A stretch of DNA of 32,429 bases from Candidatus Cellulosilyticum pullistercoris (GTDB lineage: Bacteria; Bacillota; Clostridia; Lachnospirales; Cellulosilyticaceae), in contig JAHLFQ010000024.1 of assembly GCA_018883705.1 (NCBI GenBank), positions 1 to 32,429 of the forward strand, given 5' to 3'. A model generated the notes under the pieces. That model was not told where the DNA came from and did not search any database. It saw only the letters and a list, made by a program, of their open reading frames with translations. Position 1 is the stretch's first letter. Each line of letters begins with the position of its first letter. A program made the translations under genes and the position numbers. Of the stretch, positions 1-9,595 are shown piece by piece.

Positions 1-1464
1 AGATAATAAAAGTAAGCTCATTAAATTTTTTATCGCTTGCCTACGTCTATGATTAATAGTTTCTTCTTGTGTTTCGCCTTCGAAACCCCAATTATAACTG
101 TAGTTTGCATTATGACCATCTCTATTGTTCTCACCATTTGCCTCATTATGCTTATGGTTATAAGTGACTAAATCCCACATCGTAAAGCCATCATGAGCAG
201 TAATAAAATGAATGGTATGATTCTTACCCTTTCTTGTATCTACAAAAGGAATTTCTTTTCCCATCATACAAGCAGATACTGCTGGTACAATACCTTGATC
301 GCCTTTAATAAATTTACGTATGGTATCTCTAAAATAATCACTCCATTCACAAAAAGGTGCAGGCATACGCCCAACATCATAATTCCCTTTCGCATCCCAT
401 CCTTCAGTAATCAATTTTACCTTTGATAAAATAGTATTTTCTGCAATTTCATTAAGTAGAGACTCATTGAGCCATCTTCCTCTTTCATCCTGACCTAATA
501 TGGATGCTAAATCAAATCGAAAGCCATCTACACCTATCTCACTTACCCAATAAGTAAGACTTTCTTTTATTAGATTTTTAACAAGAGGATGATTTGTATT
601 TAAAGTATTTCCTGTTCCTGCACAATTTAGAAATTTGTATTGTTCATCATATTTATAATATATCTCTGGCGCCAAATATTTAAAGTGGATAGCAACACCA
701 TCTTCTCCCCCTTCTCCTGTGTGATTATAAACCACATCCAATATAACTTCGATTTTTTCATGGTGTGCAGCCTCAATAAAAGATTGAAGTTCTCTTAATG
801 ATGCCTCACTTGTTTTTTCGACACTATATCTTTCATCTATGGCGAAAAAGGCAATTGGATTATATCCCCATACATCTTCTAATAAATCATTAGTATATGG
901 ATTTTTATTTTTTAAAGTATATGGATACCACTTGAAAATAGGTAAAAGTTCTAAAGTTGTAATGCCTAGTTGCTTAAGATAGGGTAATTTTCGTATGAGT
1001 CCTTTAAAAGTGCCTCTTTCCTCATAGGGAATACTTGAATCAATTCTAGTAAAGTGTCCAACATGTATTTCATAAATTATTGTCTGCTCCCATGGAATCT
1101 GTGGTTTCGAGACTTTATAATATTGTTTTGAAGTAATCAGATTTCGCCACTCCCCTTGAAAGTAGGTCACACCTTTAGCATAAGGGTCCATAATAGATGG
1201 GGAGTAAGAATAGTCTTCATGCATAATACGCCATACATAGTACATACCTCTCTTAGCTTGAGGTATAAAAGTACTAAAAAAATTACTATCTCCTATTCTT
1301 TCAATGACTTGTTTAATAATAGGCGTTGAATGATTAACATTTTGATAAATCTCCAGTACCATCGCAAAGGCGTTCTTGGCATAAATTTTAAAAGTAGCTC
1401 CCTTATCATTTAAATGGCACCCTAAATTGTCTCTACTATCTGTGTATGCTGATAAACTATTCAT
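1..1464 (-). CDS. glgX: Glycogen debranching enzyme / isoamylase-type GH13 (5' part, runs off window)
   Basis: Partial gene: 488 codons are visible, from ATG at 1464 to the window edge, still open. The product should hydrolyse alpha-1,6 branches in glycogen or related alpha-glucans in the cytoplasm. An N-terminal beta-sandwich region of CBM48 type (about residues 1-130) precedes a GH13 catalytic barrel. All four GH13 motifs are readable: DVVYNHT (243-249), GFRFDLA with nucleophile D318, ITEGWD with acid/base E354, and TAHDG with D425. The later stretch NWGFEGET resembles the GlgX/isoamylase signature (NCGVEGPT-like), which favours this over type I pullulanase or GlgB. No signal peptide is visible. 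The start is supported by AGAAGGTG four bases upstream. It is divergent from tyrS. The exact substrate and the symbol are inferred from the family. Confidence 0.8.
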   Translation of the reverse strand, partial: MNSLSAYTDSRDNLGCHLNDKGATFKIYAKNAFAMVLEIYQNVNHSTPIIKQVIERIGDSNFFSTFIPQAKRGMYYVWRIMHEDYSYSPSIMDPYAKGVTYFQGEWRNLITSKQYYKVSKPQIPWEQTIIYEIHVGHFTRIDSSIPYEERGTFKGLIRKLPYLKQLGITTLELLPIFKWYPYTLKNKNPYTNDLLEDVWGYNPIAFFAIDERYSVEKTSEASLRELQSFIEAAHHEKIEVILDVVYNHTGEGGEDGVAIHFKYLAPEIYYKYDEQYKFLNCAGTGNTLNTNHPLVKNLIKESLTYWVSEIGVDGFRFDLASILGQDERGRWLNESLLNEIAENTILSKVKLITEGWDAKGNYDVGRMPAPFCEWSDYFRDTIRKFIKGDQGIVPAVSACMMGKEIPFVDTRKGKNHTIHFITAHDGFTMWDLVTYNHKHNEANGENNRDGHNANYSYNWGFEGETQEETINHRRRQAIKNLMSLLLLS

Positions 1465-1530
1465 TTTTCACCTTCTTTATAACCTATGATCAATTCGTCT
1501 CTTTTAATTATTGATCTTTCCTATACATAC

Positions 1531-1559
1531 TTGAAATATCTTTTATCCTATGCTATAGT
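1531..1559 (+). promoter_or_regulatory. Promoter of the tyrS T-box transcript
   Basis: TTGAAA (1531-1536), a 17-base spacer, then TATAGT (1554-1559) preceded by TG one base away (extended -10). It lies about 30-40 bases upstream of the T-box leader. Confidence 0.7.
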
Positions 1560-1589
1560 ATGCATTAATTAAATAACTTATAAAATGAT

Positions 1590-1790
1590 GAAGAAGAATG
1601 AGTAGTAATTTAAAGTGTTGTTTTAGAGAATGTGCGGTCGGTGCAAGCACATCACCTTTTCATTATGAATTACACCTTTGGAGTTTTAATTCGGCTGTCA
1701 CCGTTATCGACATGAGGCAAATTTTATTTGTAAATTAAGGTGGTACCACGGGTTATCTCGTCCTTAGCGGATGAGGTGCCCTTTTTTATT
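1590..1790 (+). promoter_or_regulatory. Tyrosine T-box riboswitch (tRNA-sensing attenuator) of tyrS
   Basis: The leader carries the T-box parts in order. Stem I has AGAGAATG and GGTCGGTG elements (about 1625-1643). A specifier loop has a TAC (Tyr) codon at 1671-1673 in the context GAATTACACC. The conserved T-box AAGGTGGTACCACG is at 1737-1750. A terminator hairpin at 1750-1781 pairs GGGTTATCTCGTCC with GGATGAGGTGCCC and is followed by six T. In this family uncharged tRNA pairs with the specifier and with the UGGU bulge, stabilising the antiterminator. UGGU matches a tRNA ending in ACCA, as expected for tRNA-Tyr. The leader occupies most of the 352-base gap between the GH13 gene and tyrS. Confidence 0.93.
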
Positions 1791-1816
1791 TATTACAATT
1801 TTAGGAGGAAACAATA

Positions 1817-3040
1817 ATGAACGTTTTTGATATTTTAATGGAACGTGGTTTTATTCAACAATGTACCCATGAAAAAGAAATTAAAGAACTTTTAGATAAG
1901 GAAAAAGTTACTTTTTATATTGGTTTTGACCCTACTGCAGACAGCCTTCATGTTGGCCATTTTGTAACTGTTATGGCAATGAGCCATATGCAACGTGCTG
2001 GTCACCGTCCAATTGTTTTATTCGGTGGTGGAACAGGTATGGTAGGTGACCCAACTGGTAAAACAGATATGCGTAAGATGATGACTACAGAAACAATTGA
2101 TCACAATATTGCTTGTTTCAAAAAACAAATGTCTCGCTTTATTTCATTTGATAATGATGCAGCGATTATGGTAGATAATGGTGATTGGCTTCGTAATCTT
2201 AACTATATCGACTTCTTAAGAGAAGTAGGTGTACATTTCTCTGTAAATCGTATGCTTACAGCTGAATGCTTTAAACAACGTCTGGAAAAAGGGCTTTCTT
2301 TCTTAGAATTCAACTACATGCTTATGCAATCTTATGATTTCTTAGAACTTTTTAGACGTTATAATTGTAAACTTGAGCTAGGTGGTAATGACCAATGGTC
2401 TAATATCCTTGGTGGTGTTGAACTTGTTCGTAGACTTCATGGTGAACAATCATTTGGTATGACTTTCTCACTTCTTACAAATAGTGAAGGTAAGAAAATG
2501 GGTAAAACAGAAAAAGGTGCGGTTTGGTTAGATCCTGAAAAAACTTCTCCATATGAATTCTATCAATACTGGCGTAATGTAGCTGATGCAGATGTTAAGA
2601 AATGTTTATCACTACTTACTTATGTGCCAATGGATGAAGTAAATGCACTTACTAATGTAGAAGGTTCAGCTATTAATAAGGCTAAAGAGCGACTTGCTTT
2701 TGAAGTAACTAAAATTGTACATGGTGAAGAAGAAGCTCACAAAGCAGATACAGCTGCAAAAGCTCTGTTCTTAGGTGGTGCTCATGGTGGTTCTATTCCT
2801 ACTACTGAGTTTACATCTAGTGATTTTGAAGGAGGTATGGATATTCTAACCTTACTTCAACAAACTAAATTAGTGCCTTCTCGTTCTGAAGGTCGTCGTT
2901 TAGTGACTCAAAATGGTATTAAGGTAAATGAACAACCTGTAACAGATCCAAATGCTCAAATTACTATGGCAGATTTTAAAGATAATGAATTAATGATTCA
3001 AAAAGGTAAAAAAGTTTTCCATAAAGTAGTACTAAAATAA
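1817..3040 (+). CDS. tyrS: Tyrosyl-tRNA synthetase
   Basis: Cytoplasmic class I aminoacyl-tRNA synthetase that charges tRNA-Tyr with tyrosine. The protein has 407 residues, normal for bacterial TyrS. The HIGH signature appears as HVGH (residues 45-48). The KMSKS-loop equivalent is KKMGKT (226-231), which places it in the KFGKT-type TyrS group rather than the TyrZ group. The C-terminal 65 or so residues ([19 protein letters not shown] and following) form an S4 RNA-binding domain. The start is fixed by AGGAGG at 1803-1808. It is monocistronic: a T-box controls it and a strong hairpin follows the stop. Confidence 0.97.
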   Translation: MNVFDILMERGFIQQCTHEKEIKELLDKEKVTFYIGFDPTADSLHVGHFVTVMAMSHMQRAGHRPIVLFGGGTGMVGDPTGKTDMRKMMTTETIDHNIACFKKQMSRFISFDNDAAIMVDNGDWLRNLNYIDFLREVGVHFSVNRMLTAECFKQRLEKGLSFLEFNYMLMQSYDFLELFRRYNCKLELGGNDQWSNILGGVELVRRLHGEQSFGMTFSLLTNSEGKKMGKTEKGAVWLDPEKTSPYEFYQYWRNVADADVKKCLSLLTYVPMDEVNALTNVEGSAINKAKERLAFEVTKIVHGEEEAHKADTAAKALFLGGAHGGSIPTTEFTSSDFEGGMDILTLLQQTKLVPSRSEGRRLVTQNGIKVNEQPVTDPNAQITMADFKDNELMIQKGKKVFHKVVLK

Positions 3041-3049
3041 TAATATGAT

Positions 3050-3092
3050 AAAAATAAGAGGATGCTATATTAGTTAGCGTCCTCTTATTTTT
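3050..3092. terminator. Bidirectional rho-independent terminator (tyrS / AI-2E operon)
   Basis: AAAATAAGAGGATGCTA pairs with TAGCGTCCTCTTATTTT across a short loop, with one mismatch. A-runs and T-runs flank both sides, so it can end both the tyrS transcript and the convergent minus-strand operon. Confidence 0.88.
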
Positions 3093-3116
3093 ACTTTCTA
3101 TAAACTCATATATGAC

Positions 3117-4319
3117 TTATCCTTCATTCTCTCCAAAAATTTCGGGCATGTAGCGAATAAGTAATAATCTAATAAAAGCAGCAACTGGAACTGCTAAAAG
3201 CATACCAACTAGCCCAAATAGATGTCCACCTATTAATATGGCTAATAAGACAACAATAGGATGTAAATTGACACAATCCCCAACAATCTTAGGTACAATA
3301 ATCCAACCATCTATTTGCTGAATGATTAGTATGGCAACGGCTCCATATATAGCTTTCATAGGATTCGGATCCAATATACCGATAATGATAGATAGTATAA
3401 ATCCTACAATAGGCCCAAAATAAGGAATTAGATTAAATATCCCAGAAATAATTCCGATAATAATAGCAAAGTCAAGGTCAATAAGTGTTAACGCTATACT
3501 TGTTAAAATAGCTATGATAATAGAATCAATGACTTCACCCCGTATATAACCTGTAAAAACAATGTCTACATCTTTAGCTAGTGATTTTATTCCTCTATAA
3601 TGTTTACCACATAAATGATTAAAAATTCTATCACTAAGTGCCAAGCAACGTGCTTTATCTTGTAAGAGATAGAATGCAACAACAAAAGCTAATAACCAAT
3701 TCATTGCATGTATACCCATCTCTGTTAAACCATTTATAAAGTGTATATAAAGACTTAATACGAATCGATTGATGGCATCATAAATATCTTGTATAAATGC
3801 TGCTCTTTCCTGTAAGATACCTAATTCATTTGTAAAAGTCATAAAACTATTTATCATCTCTTCAAAATAAGCCACATAATATGTCATACTTTCTTTTAAG
3901 CTAGATAAAGTGAAGCTACCTGATATTTGGTCCACATTGATCATAATCATTAAGATAAAGACACCTATGATAGAAATGACAGTTAAAAATGTTAAAAGCG
4001 TTGGCATCGTTCTCGTATGCCAACGCTTGTTTTTTACCTCATTTGAATGAAGTTGTTTATGACGTTGAAACTTATTAGAAGAAGCTATTTTATGCCATCT
4101 GCACTCATAGAAATCCACGATTGGGTCTAATAAATAGGCAATTACAATCCCAATAATTAAAGGCTCTAATAGAGTATAGACAATACCTAGCCCTAACTTT
4201 ATAATTTGCCAAACAAGATTTAATCGTAAGAGAATGCAGGTGGCTATAATAATGGCAATACATGTACAGAAGGTGTACACAGCAATATTAAAATAGCGGT
4301 TATTCTTCTCAAGTTTCAT
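3117..4319 (-). CDS. AI-2E family (DUF20/PerM-like) membrane transporter
   Basis: Integral membrane protein of 400 residues. About seven or eight hydrophobic segments are visible: two near the N terminus (residues 10-65), one around 108-128, one near 205-220 and a cluster from about 260 to the C terminus. The middle hydrophilic section (130-200) is typical of the family. The C-terminal stretch IFNLIPYFGPIVGFILS is the characteristic family motif. Members are proposed to export AI-2, indole or ions, but substrates are mostly unproven. It is the last gene of the minus-strand operon, 22 bases after pepD. A GAGG lies very close to the ATG and a GGAG about 13 bases upstream, so the start is likely but not certain. 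Confidence 0.85.
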   Translation of the reverse strand: MKLEKNNRYFNIAVYTFCTCIAIIIATCILLRLNLVWQIIKLGLGIVYTLLEPLIIGIVIAYLLDPIVDFYECRWHKIASSNKFQRHKQLHSNEVKNKRWHTRTMPTLLTFLTVISIIGVFILMIMINVDQISGSFTLSSLKESMTYYVAYFEEMINSFMTFTNELGILQERAAFIQDIYDAINRFVLSLYIHFINGLTEMGIHAMNWLLAFVVAFYLLQDKARCLALSDRIFNHLCGKHYRGIKSLAKDVDIVFTGYIRGEVIDSIIIAILTSIALTLIDLDFAIIIGIISGIFNLIPYFGPIVGFILSIIIGILDPNPMKAIYGAVAILIIQQIDGWIIVPKIVGDCVNLHPIVVLLAILIGGHLFGLVGMLLAVPVAAFIRLLLIRYMPEIFGENEG

Positions 4320-4341
4320 ACCTCAATCACGCTCCTAATAA

Positions 4342-5802
4342 CTAATATGTTATTAGACTCTCCAAAAGTTTTACTAGATATTCATAAACACGCGCCATAG
4401 AAGAAATACTTGCAACTTCTTGAGGTGAATGAATATGTTTAAGATTTGGTCCCATTGAAATCATATCCAGACCTGGACACTTTTCTGCAATAAAGCCACA
4501 TTCTAATCCTGCATGAATTGCTGTTACAGCTGGTTTTTTACCATACATTTCTTCATATAGTGAAATAGATAAATCACGAATACGAGAATGTTCATTATAC
4601 TGCCATGCTGGATAGTCGCCTTTAACTTCAAATGTCATATTCATTGCTGTACTTAAAGCTTTTAGTTTATTCAAAAGTTCTTCTTTACGTGAAGCAACAG
4701 AACTACGTACTGCTGTTCCAAAGCGAATTTTGTTATTCTCAACCTTTACAATACCTAAATTTAATGATGTTTGAACAAGCCCCTTCATATGTTGATCATA
4801 TCCCATCACTCCATTTGGAATGATTAAAAGAAGATTAATGAGTTGATCTACCGCACTTTTGCAAATACCTTGTTCTTGGTATGCTGTTTCTGTTACTGTC
4901 ATAGAAATGTCTGGATCTTGCACTGAAAGTTCTGCTTTAAATACTGTAAGCATTTCTTGAGCGACTTCTTTTAATAGATTAACATGATCTTTAGAAAGAG
5001 CAAGAACAACTTCACATTCACGTGTAATAACATTATCTTTTGTTCCACCTTCAAAGCTAACAAGTTCAAAATCTAGCTGCTTTCTAAGTGCATTTAGTAC
5101 TCTTCCCATAAGAAGGTGTGCATTTCCTCTCTCATAATGAATTTCAGCTCCAGAATGTCCACCTTTCAATCCATTTAAGGTAATTTTATAAAGGACTGCA
5201 TCCTTTGAAATTTTTATGGGTTCATAAGGCATTGTTAAATAAGCCTTTGCTCCTCCTGCACAACTTACTAAAAATTCTCCTTCTACCTCAGTATCTAAAT
5301 TTAAAAGGATTTTTCCTTGTAAATATTCTGGATGTAGATTAGATACACCTGTCATTCCACGTTCTTCATCCGTGGTCATTAAACATTCAATAGCTGGATG
5401 TTTTAGTGTATCATCTGCTAATATAGCCATCTGATAAGCGATAGCTACACCATTATCAGCGCCTAAAGTTGTCCCCTCTGCACCAATCCAATCTCCATCA
5501 ATATAGAGTTTAAGCCCTTCTGTTTTAAAGTCATGCTGTGTATCTTTATTTTTTTCACATACCATATCTAGGTGTCCTTGTAAAATAACAGCAGGTACGT
5601 TTTCATATCCTTTTGTAGCTGGTTTTTTAATATAGATATTATATGCTTCATCTTGATGAACTTCTAAACCAAGATCTTTTGCAAATTTTACCATATAGTC
5701 ACTAATTGCTTTTTCATTTCCTGATTCCCTTGGAATACTACTAATTATTTCAAAGTACTCAAATACTTTTTGAGGTTGCAATGCTTTTAAAACGTTTGAC
5801 AT
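4342..5802 (-). CDS. pepD: Aminoacyl-histidine dipeptidase (peptidase family M20C, PepD)
   Basis: Cytoplasmic di-zinc peptidase of 486 residues that cleaves dipeptides, in particular Xaa-His. The metal-site motifs are present: GHLDMV (H77, D79), LGADNGVA (bridging D116) and TTDEERGM (catalytic E146 and metal ligand E147). HAGLECGF near residue 433 and SMGPNLKHIHSPQE near the C terminus are also typical of M20C. The dimerisation insert lies in the middle. It starts 28 bases after the DUF711 gene and ends 22 bases before the AI-2E gene, so it is co-transcribed. A GGAG lies just upstream of the ATG. Confidence 0.94.
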   Translation of the reverse strand: MSNVLKALQPQKVFEYFEIISSIPRESGNEKAISDYMVKFAKDLGLEVHQDEAYNIYIKKPATKGYENVPAVILQGHLDMVCEKNKDTQHDFKTEGLKLYIDGDWIGAEGTTLGADNGVAIAYQMAILADDTLKHPAIECLMTTDEERGMTGVSNLHPEYLQGKILLNLDTEVEGEFLVSCAGGAKAYLTMPYEPIKISKDAVLYKITLNGLKGGHSGAEIHYERGNAHLLMGRVLNALRKQLDFELVSFEGGTKDNVITRECEVVLALSKDHVNLLKEVAQEMLTVFKAELSVQDPDISMTVTETAYQEQGICKSAVDQLINLLLIIPNGVMGYDQHMKGLVQTSLNLGIVKVENNKIRFGTAVRSSVASRKEELLNKLKALSTAMNMTFEVKGDYPAWQYNEHSRIRDLSISLYEEMYGKKPAVTAIHAGLECGFIAEKCPGLDMISMGPNLKHIHSPQEVASISSMARVYEYLVKLLESLITY

Positions 5803-5830
5803 AAGTATTTTCTCCTTTTTATTTTATAAA

Positions 5831-7189
5831 TTAGTTTTTAAAACTATGAATTGGAGCCGGAATTCTTCCGCCTCTTGTAATAAAGTCCACACATTGATAA
5901 GGATTAACTGGCATAATAGGCGCATATCCTAATAGACCACCAAATTCAACACTATCTCCAACTTTTTTTCCAATAGCAGGGATGATACGAACTGCTGTTG
6001 TTTTAGCATTAATCATACCAATAGCCATTTCATCTGCAATAATGCCGGAAATAGTTGCCGCACTAGTATCACCTGGAATGGCAACCATATCAAGTCCTAC
6101 TGAACATACGCAAGTCATTGCTTCAAGTTTTTCAAGAGTTAAAGCACCTATTTCGGCAGCACGGATCATGGCATGATCTTCACTAACAGGAATAAATGCA
6201 CCACTTAAGCCACCTACGCATGAAGATGCCATCACACCGCCCTTTTTAACAGAATCATTTAAAATAGCAAGTGCCGCAGTTGTTCCTGGTGCACCTGCAC
6301 TTTCAAGACCCATTTCTTCAAAAATCTCTGCAATACTATCTCCTACTGCTGGTGTTGGTGCAAGTGATAAATCAATAATACCAAATGGCACATCTAACAT
6401 TGAAGAAGCTTCTCTTGCAACCATTTGACCCGCTCTTGTGATTTTGAATGCTGTACGCTTTACTTGTTCACATAATGTTTCAAAGTCTGCGCCTCTAACT
6501 TCTTCTAATGCTTTTTTAACAACACCAGGGCCACTTACACCTACGTTAATAACTGCCTCTCTTTCACCTACTCCATGAAAGGCACCGGCCATAAAAGGAT
6601 TATCTTCTGGTGCATTACAGAAAACAACGAATTTTGCACAACCAATACTTGCACGATCAGCTGTTCTTTCGGCTGTTAATTTAATAATTTCGCCAATACG
6701 TTTAACTGCGTCCATATTGATTCCTGTACGTGTAGAACCAACATTTACTGAAGAGCAAACGTTTTGTGTGACATCTAAAGCTTCTGGAATAGATTCTATA
6801 AGCACATTATCTGCATTTGTACAACCTTTATGCACAAGTGCAGAAAAACCACCAATAAAGTTAACCCCTACAGTTTGTGCAGCTCGGTCTAATGCTTTCG
6901 CAATAGGTACATACGAATGGGCCCCCGTAGCTCCGCCAATTAAGGCAATAGGTGTAACTGAAATACGCTTATTTACAATGGGTATACCGTATTTTTTAGA
7001 GATGATTTCTCCTGTTTCTACTAATTTTTCTGCTTTACGAGTAATTTTATCATAGACTTTATTACAGAGCTTATCCATATCATCACATGCACAGTCTAAT
7101 AAGCTAATCCCCATAGTAATCGTACGAATATCTAAATTTGACTCTTGAATCATTTTATTTGTTTCTTGCACTTCATATCTTGAAATCAT
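5831..7189 (-). CDS. DUF711 / UPF0210 (PFL) family protein
   Basis: A 452-residue cytoplasmic protein matching the UPF0210/DUF711 family over its full length. Recognisable stretches are [15 protein letters not shown] near 92-106, [14 protein letters not shown] near 115-130 and the Gly-rich [14 protein letters not shown] near 215-230. The C-terminal half ([18 protein letters not shown] and following) is also typical. The family has a pyruvate-formate-lyase-like fold but no proven reaction, so I assign none. It lies 44 bases downstream of an ACT-domain gene; this pair is conserved in many bacteria, which suggests that the small protein senses a ligand for the large one (inference). Confidence 0.9.
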   Translation of the reverse strand: MISRYEVQETNKMIQESNLDIRTITMGISLLDCACDDMDKLCNKVYDKITRKAEKLVETGEIISKKYGIPIVNKRISVTPIALIGGATGAHSYVPIAKALDRAAQTVGVNFIGGFSALVHKGCTNADNVLIESIPEALDVTQNVCSSVNVGSTRTGINMDAVKRIGEIIKLTAERTADRASIGCAKFVVFCNAPEDNPFMAGAFHGVGEREAVINVGVSGPGVVKKALEEVRGADFETLCEQVKRTAFKITRAGQMVAREASSMLDVPFGIIDLSLAPTPAVGDSIAEIFEEMGLESAGAPGTTAALAILNDSVKKGGVMASSCVGGLSGAFIPVSEDHAMIRAAEIGALTLEKLEAMTCVCSVGLDMVAIPGDTSAATISGIIADEMAIGMINAKTTAVRIIPAIGKKVGDSVEFGGLLGYAPIMPVNPYQCVDFITRGGRIPAPIHSFKN

Positions 7190-7233
7190 GATTATTATTC
7201 CTCTCTATTTATTCCTATGTCACTATTCGTTTC

Positions 7234-7503
7234 TTAAATTCTGTGCATATTATCAAAAATATTTTGATGTTGCAAACGAATGTCTACGCCGATTTCTTGT
7301 CCTAATTTAGAAAGTTGATCTACGATCTCTACAAAATCACCTTTTGCAGCATCTATATCAACAATCATCATCATGTTAAAGTAACCTTGTACGATTGTTT
7401 GAGAAATATCTAAAATGTTAATATTTTTCTCACTTAAAAATGAACATACCTTTGCAATGATACCAACTTTATCTTTTCCTACTACTGTAATAATTCCTTT
7501 CAT
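7234..7503 (-). CDS. ACT-domain protein, UPF0237 family
   Basis: A stand-alone ACT domain of 89 residues. Its N terminus (MKGIITVVGKDKVGIIAKVC) is the beta-alpha start of an ACT fold and carries the KVGI turn where amino acids bind in related domains. A second ACT-like half may be represented by residues 40-85. Such proteins usually sense amino acids or other small ligands; the ligand here is unknown. AGGAGG sits just upstream of the ATG. It is followed closely by the DUF711 gene, its usual partner. Confidence 0.9.
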   Translation of the reverse strand: MKGIITVVGKDKVGIIAKVCSFLSEKNINILDISQTIVQGYFNMMMIVDIDAAKGDFVEIVDQLSKLGQEIGVDIRLQHQNIFDNMHRI

Positions 7504-7549
7504 ATTCGGCCTCCTATCCCATTTAACTTAATTCTTACTCATTAATTGT

Positions 7550-9595
7550 TTACTTTTTCCAATAAATTTCTAATATATCTCCATCATGTAAAATATCAGT
7601 TAGTGCACCACTTCTACCATTTCTTATGAGTTGAATGGTACCTTGTGGTCTGGATAAATCAAAATCTATAAAATCAAATACGCCTGCAAAAATATAGTCC
7701 GAATCTTTTTTAGGTAAACAAACGAGCTGATGATTTACAGTAACATATAGACTTTCCTTTTCTATTTCAATACTTTTCTGCTGCATGGCAATTTTCTCTT
7801 GAGGTATTTCTTCAGGTATGCGCCTCTTTTCATGATCCGTAATTTGTTCTATAGGTGCCACTAGAAAATCAATTAAAAAAGCATCTCCATCTTGTATCAT
7901 ATAATCAGGCTTAACCTCTTTAAAATCTTTAGTAACTAATTTATTATCCATTGAAATACCTAAATTATCTAACAAGTCTTTCAGTGTATTGATAGAGCTG
8001 ATTGTAATTTCATCATTTGATAAAATAACATAATCTTTCGTTACTAAATTACCATTAACTAATACAAGTGGTAAATCATAGCTTTGTCCTTCAAGTTTTA
8101 CTTGCTTTTCACTTTTTATAAGATCACCTATGGTTAGATGGGGTGCCATACCATGCGTTGCAAATTCAATCCCAATGACATCTCCATCCTTAATGTGTTC
8201 TTGAATAGAAGCTTCTTTCCCATTTAGTAAAATAGTTGCTGGTACACCACTTTCTCCTTTTATCTTTTGGCGCTCACCATTTAACTTAAACATAAGTGTA
8301 TTGCCTTTTTTAGGGAAAATAGCACTATGTTCAATTCCTACGGCTATGATAGCATCTAAAATGGTAAGTTTTTTGGCATTAAGAAGTTGAACCTTCTGAT
8401 CATTAACCTCGACACATGTAAATTGATTATATTTATCCTGTATCATATTCATACAAATACCTACTGGTGTAATCATTTCAGGACTATCAAGCATACCAAT
8501 TTCATCCTTGAAGTTTACTAGATGTGTCGTACTTCTTAATGCTACTCGCTCCTTAGCTATTCCTAAGTGTGATCCTAGCCTTGATGTTACTTCTAACATT
8601 TGACTACCACCACCTACACAAAATACAGCATTAGGAGAAGTGCCTCCATTAAGACTTAAAATACGCTGTGCAATCTGACAAGTCATGGTCTCAATAACAG
8701 GTACAATCATTTCACTAAGTTCACTTGATGTAATGGTATGCGTCATTCCAATAATATCTGTAAATGTAATCTTCTCATTGATAATGGCTTGTTTCTTCAT
8801 CATTTCTGCTGTATTAAAATCCACCAAATATTTATGTACAATTGCTTCGGTTACCTCATCACCAGCACTCGGAATCATACCATATGATACAATGCTTCCT
8901 TCTTTAGTAATGGCAATATCAGATGTACCAGCTCCAATATCAATGAGCGCCAAATTTAGCAGTCTGATTTGCTTTGGAATAACTGCATTTATAGCAGCAA
9001 TAGGCTCTAATGTCAGATGACTCACAATAAGTTCCGCTCTTTCTGTTACTGCATATAAGCTATCAATAACTTGTTTAGGTAAGAAAGTTGCAATAAGCTT
9101 TGCTTTTATCTGATGGCCTTTATGTCCTTCAAGATTGACCATTACATACTCATCTAAGTAATACTGAATCACTGAATAAGCTACACAATAATAATCTGTT
9201 TCTTGCATCTTATCCTGCTGTTTAACCTTTGCCTTTTCTACACCTTCTAACTCCAAGTGATGAATATCTGATAAGGTAATCTCACGTACTTCATCAAAGG
9301 CTTCTGTTACTTCTACAATCTGCGTACTTAATGACCTACCGGCAGCAGCAACTGCTACTTCTTTTAGGACAACTCCTAATCTTTTTTCTAAAGCTATCTT
9401 TATTTCATAGACAATACGGGTCACTTTCTGTATATCATGAATTTGGCCATTTATCATGGCTCTTTCTTCGTGTGCTCTACATTCATAATCTACCAGCACA
9501 AAGTCCTCACCGTCTCTGTAGCCAACTACACCTATGACTGTCCGTGTACCGATATCTAATCCAAAGCATAATGTTTCTTTTAAATATGCATTCAC
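7550..9595 (-). CDS. FtsA-like actin-fold protein with long C-terminal repeat region
   Basis: 681 residues, against about 420 for normal FtsA. Residues 10-390 form an FtsA/PilM-type actin-like ATPase. Phosphate-1 is GLDIGTRT (12-19), phosphate-2 is DIGAGTSD (219-226) and the adenosine motif is VGGGSQML (327-334). An SHS2-like insertion lies between about 85 and 180. Residues 395-681 are an extension in which three units of 70-85 residues can be discerned, each ending in an asparagine-glycine turn and a DGD-type strand: DGDVIGIEF (470-478), DGDAFLIDF (569-577) and DGDILEIYW (671-679). These resemble beta-grasp (ThiS/TGS-like) modules. The start is GTG, overlapping the upstream TGA (GTGA), with AAGGGGATG upstream. 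A role in division or cell-envelope organisation is inferred from the fold only. Confidence 0.75.
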   Translation of the reverse strand: MNAYLKETLCFGLDIGTRTVIGVVGYRDGEDFVLVDYECRAHEERAMINGQIHDIQKVTRIVYEIKIALEKRLGVVLKEVAVAAAGRSLSTQIVEVTEAFDEVREITLSDIHHLELEGVEKAKVKQQDKMQETDYYCVAYSVIQYYLDEYVMVNLEGHKGHQIKAKLIATFLPKQVIDSLYAVTERAELIVSHLTLEPIAAINAVIPKQIRLLNLALIDIGAGTSDIAITKEGSIVSYGMIPSAGDEVTEAIVHKYLVDFNTAEMMKKQAIINEKITFTDIIGMTHTITSSELSEMIVPVIETMTCQIAQRILSLNGGTSPNAVFCVGGGSQMLEVTSRLGSHLGIAKERVALRSTTHLVNFKDEIGMLDSPEMITPVGICMNMIQDKYNQFTCVEVNDQKVQLLNAKKLTILDAIIAVGIEHSAIFPKKGNTLMFKLNGERQKIKGESGVPATILLNGKEASIQEHIKDGDVIGIEFATHGMAPHLTIGDLIKSEKQVKLEGQSYDLPLVLVNGNLVTKDYVILSNDEITISSINTLKDLLDNLGISMDNKLVTKDFKEVKPDYMIQDGDAFLIDFLVAPIEQITDHEKRRIPEEIPQEKIAMQQKSIEIEKESLYVTVNHQLVCLPKKDSDYIFAGVFDFIDFDLSRPQGTIQLIRNGRSGALTDILHDGDILEIYWKK

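Noticed and set aside
193-426. Plus-strand open frame of 77 codons
   Set aside because: It lies antisense within the GH13 gene, which shows all four catalytic motifs. The frame has no ribosome binding site or recognisable protein features.
6717-7055. Plus-strand open frame of 112 codons inside the DUF711 gene
   Set aside because: Antisense to a conserved full-length family member; no start signals.
8685-9020. Plus-strand open frame of 111 codons with hydrophobic stretches
   Set aside because: Antisense to the actin-fold core of the FtsA-like gene; the hydrophobic look comes from the reverse complement of that frame.
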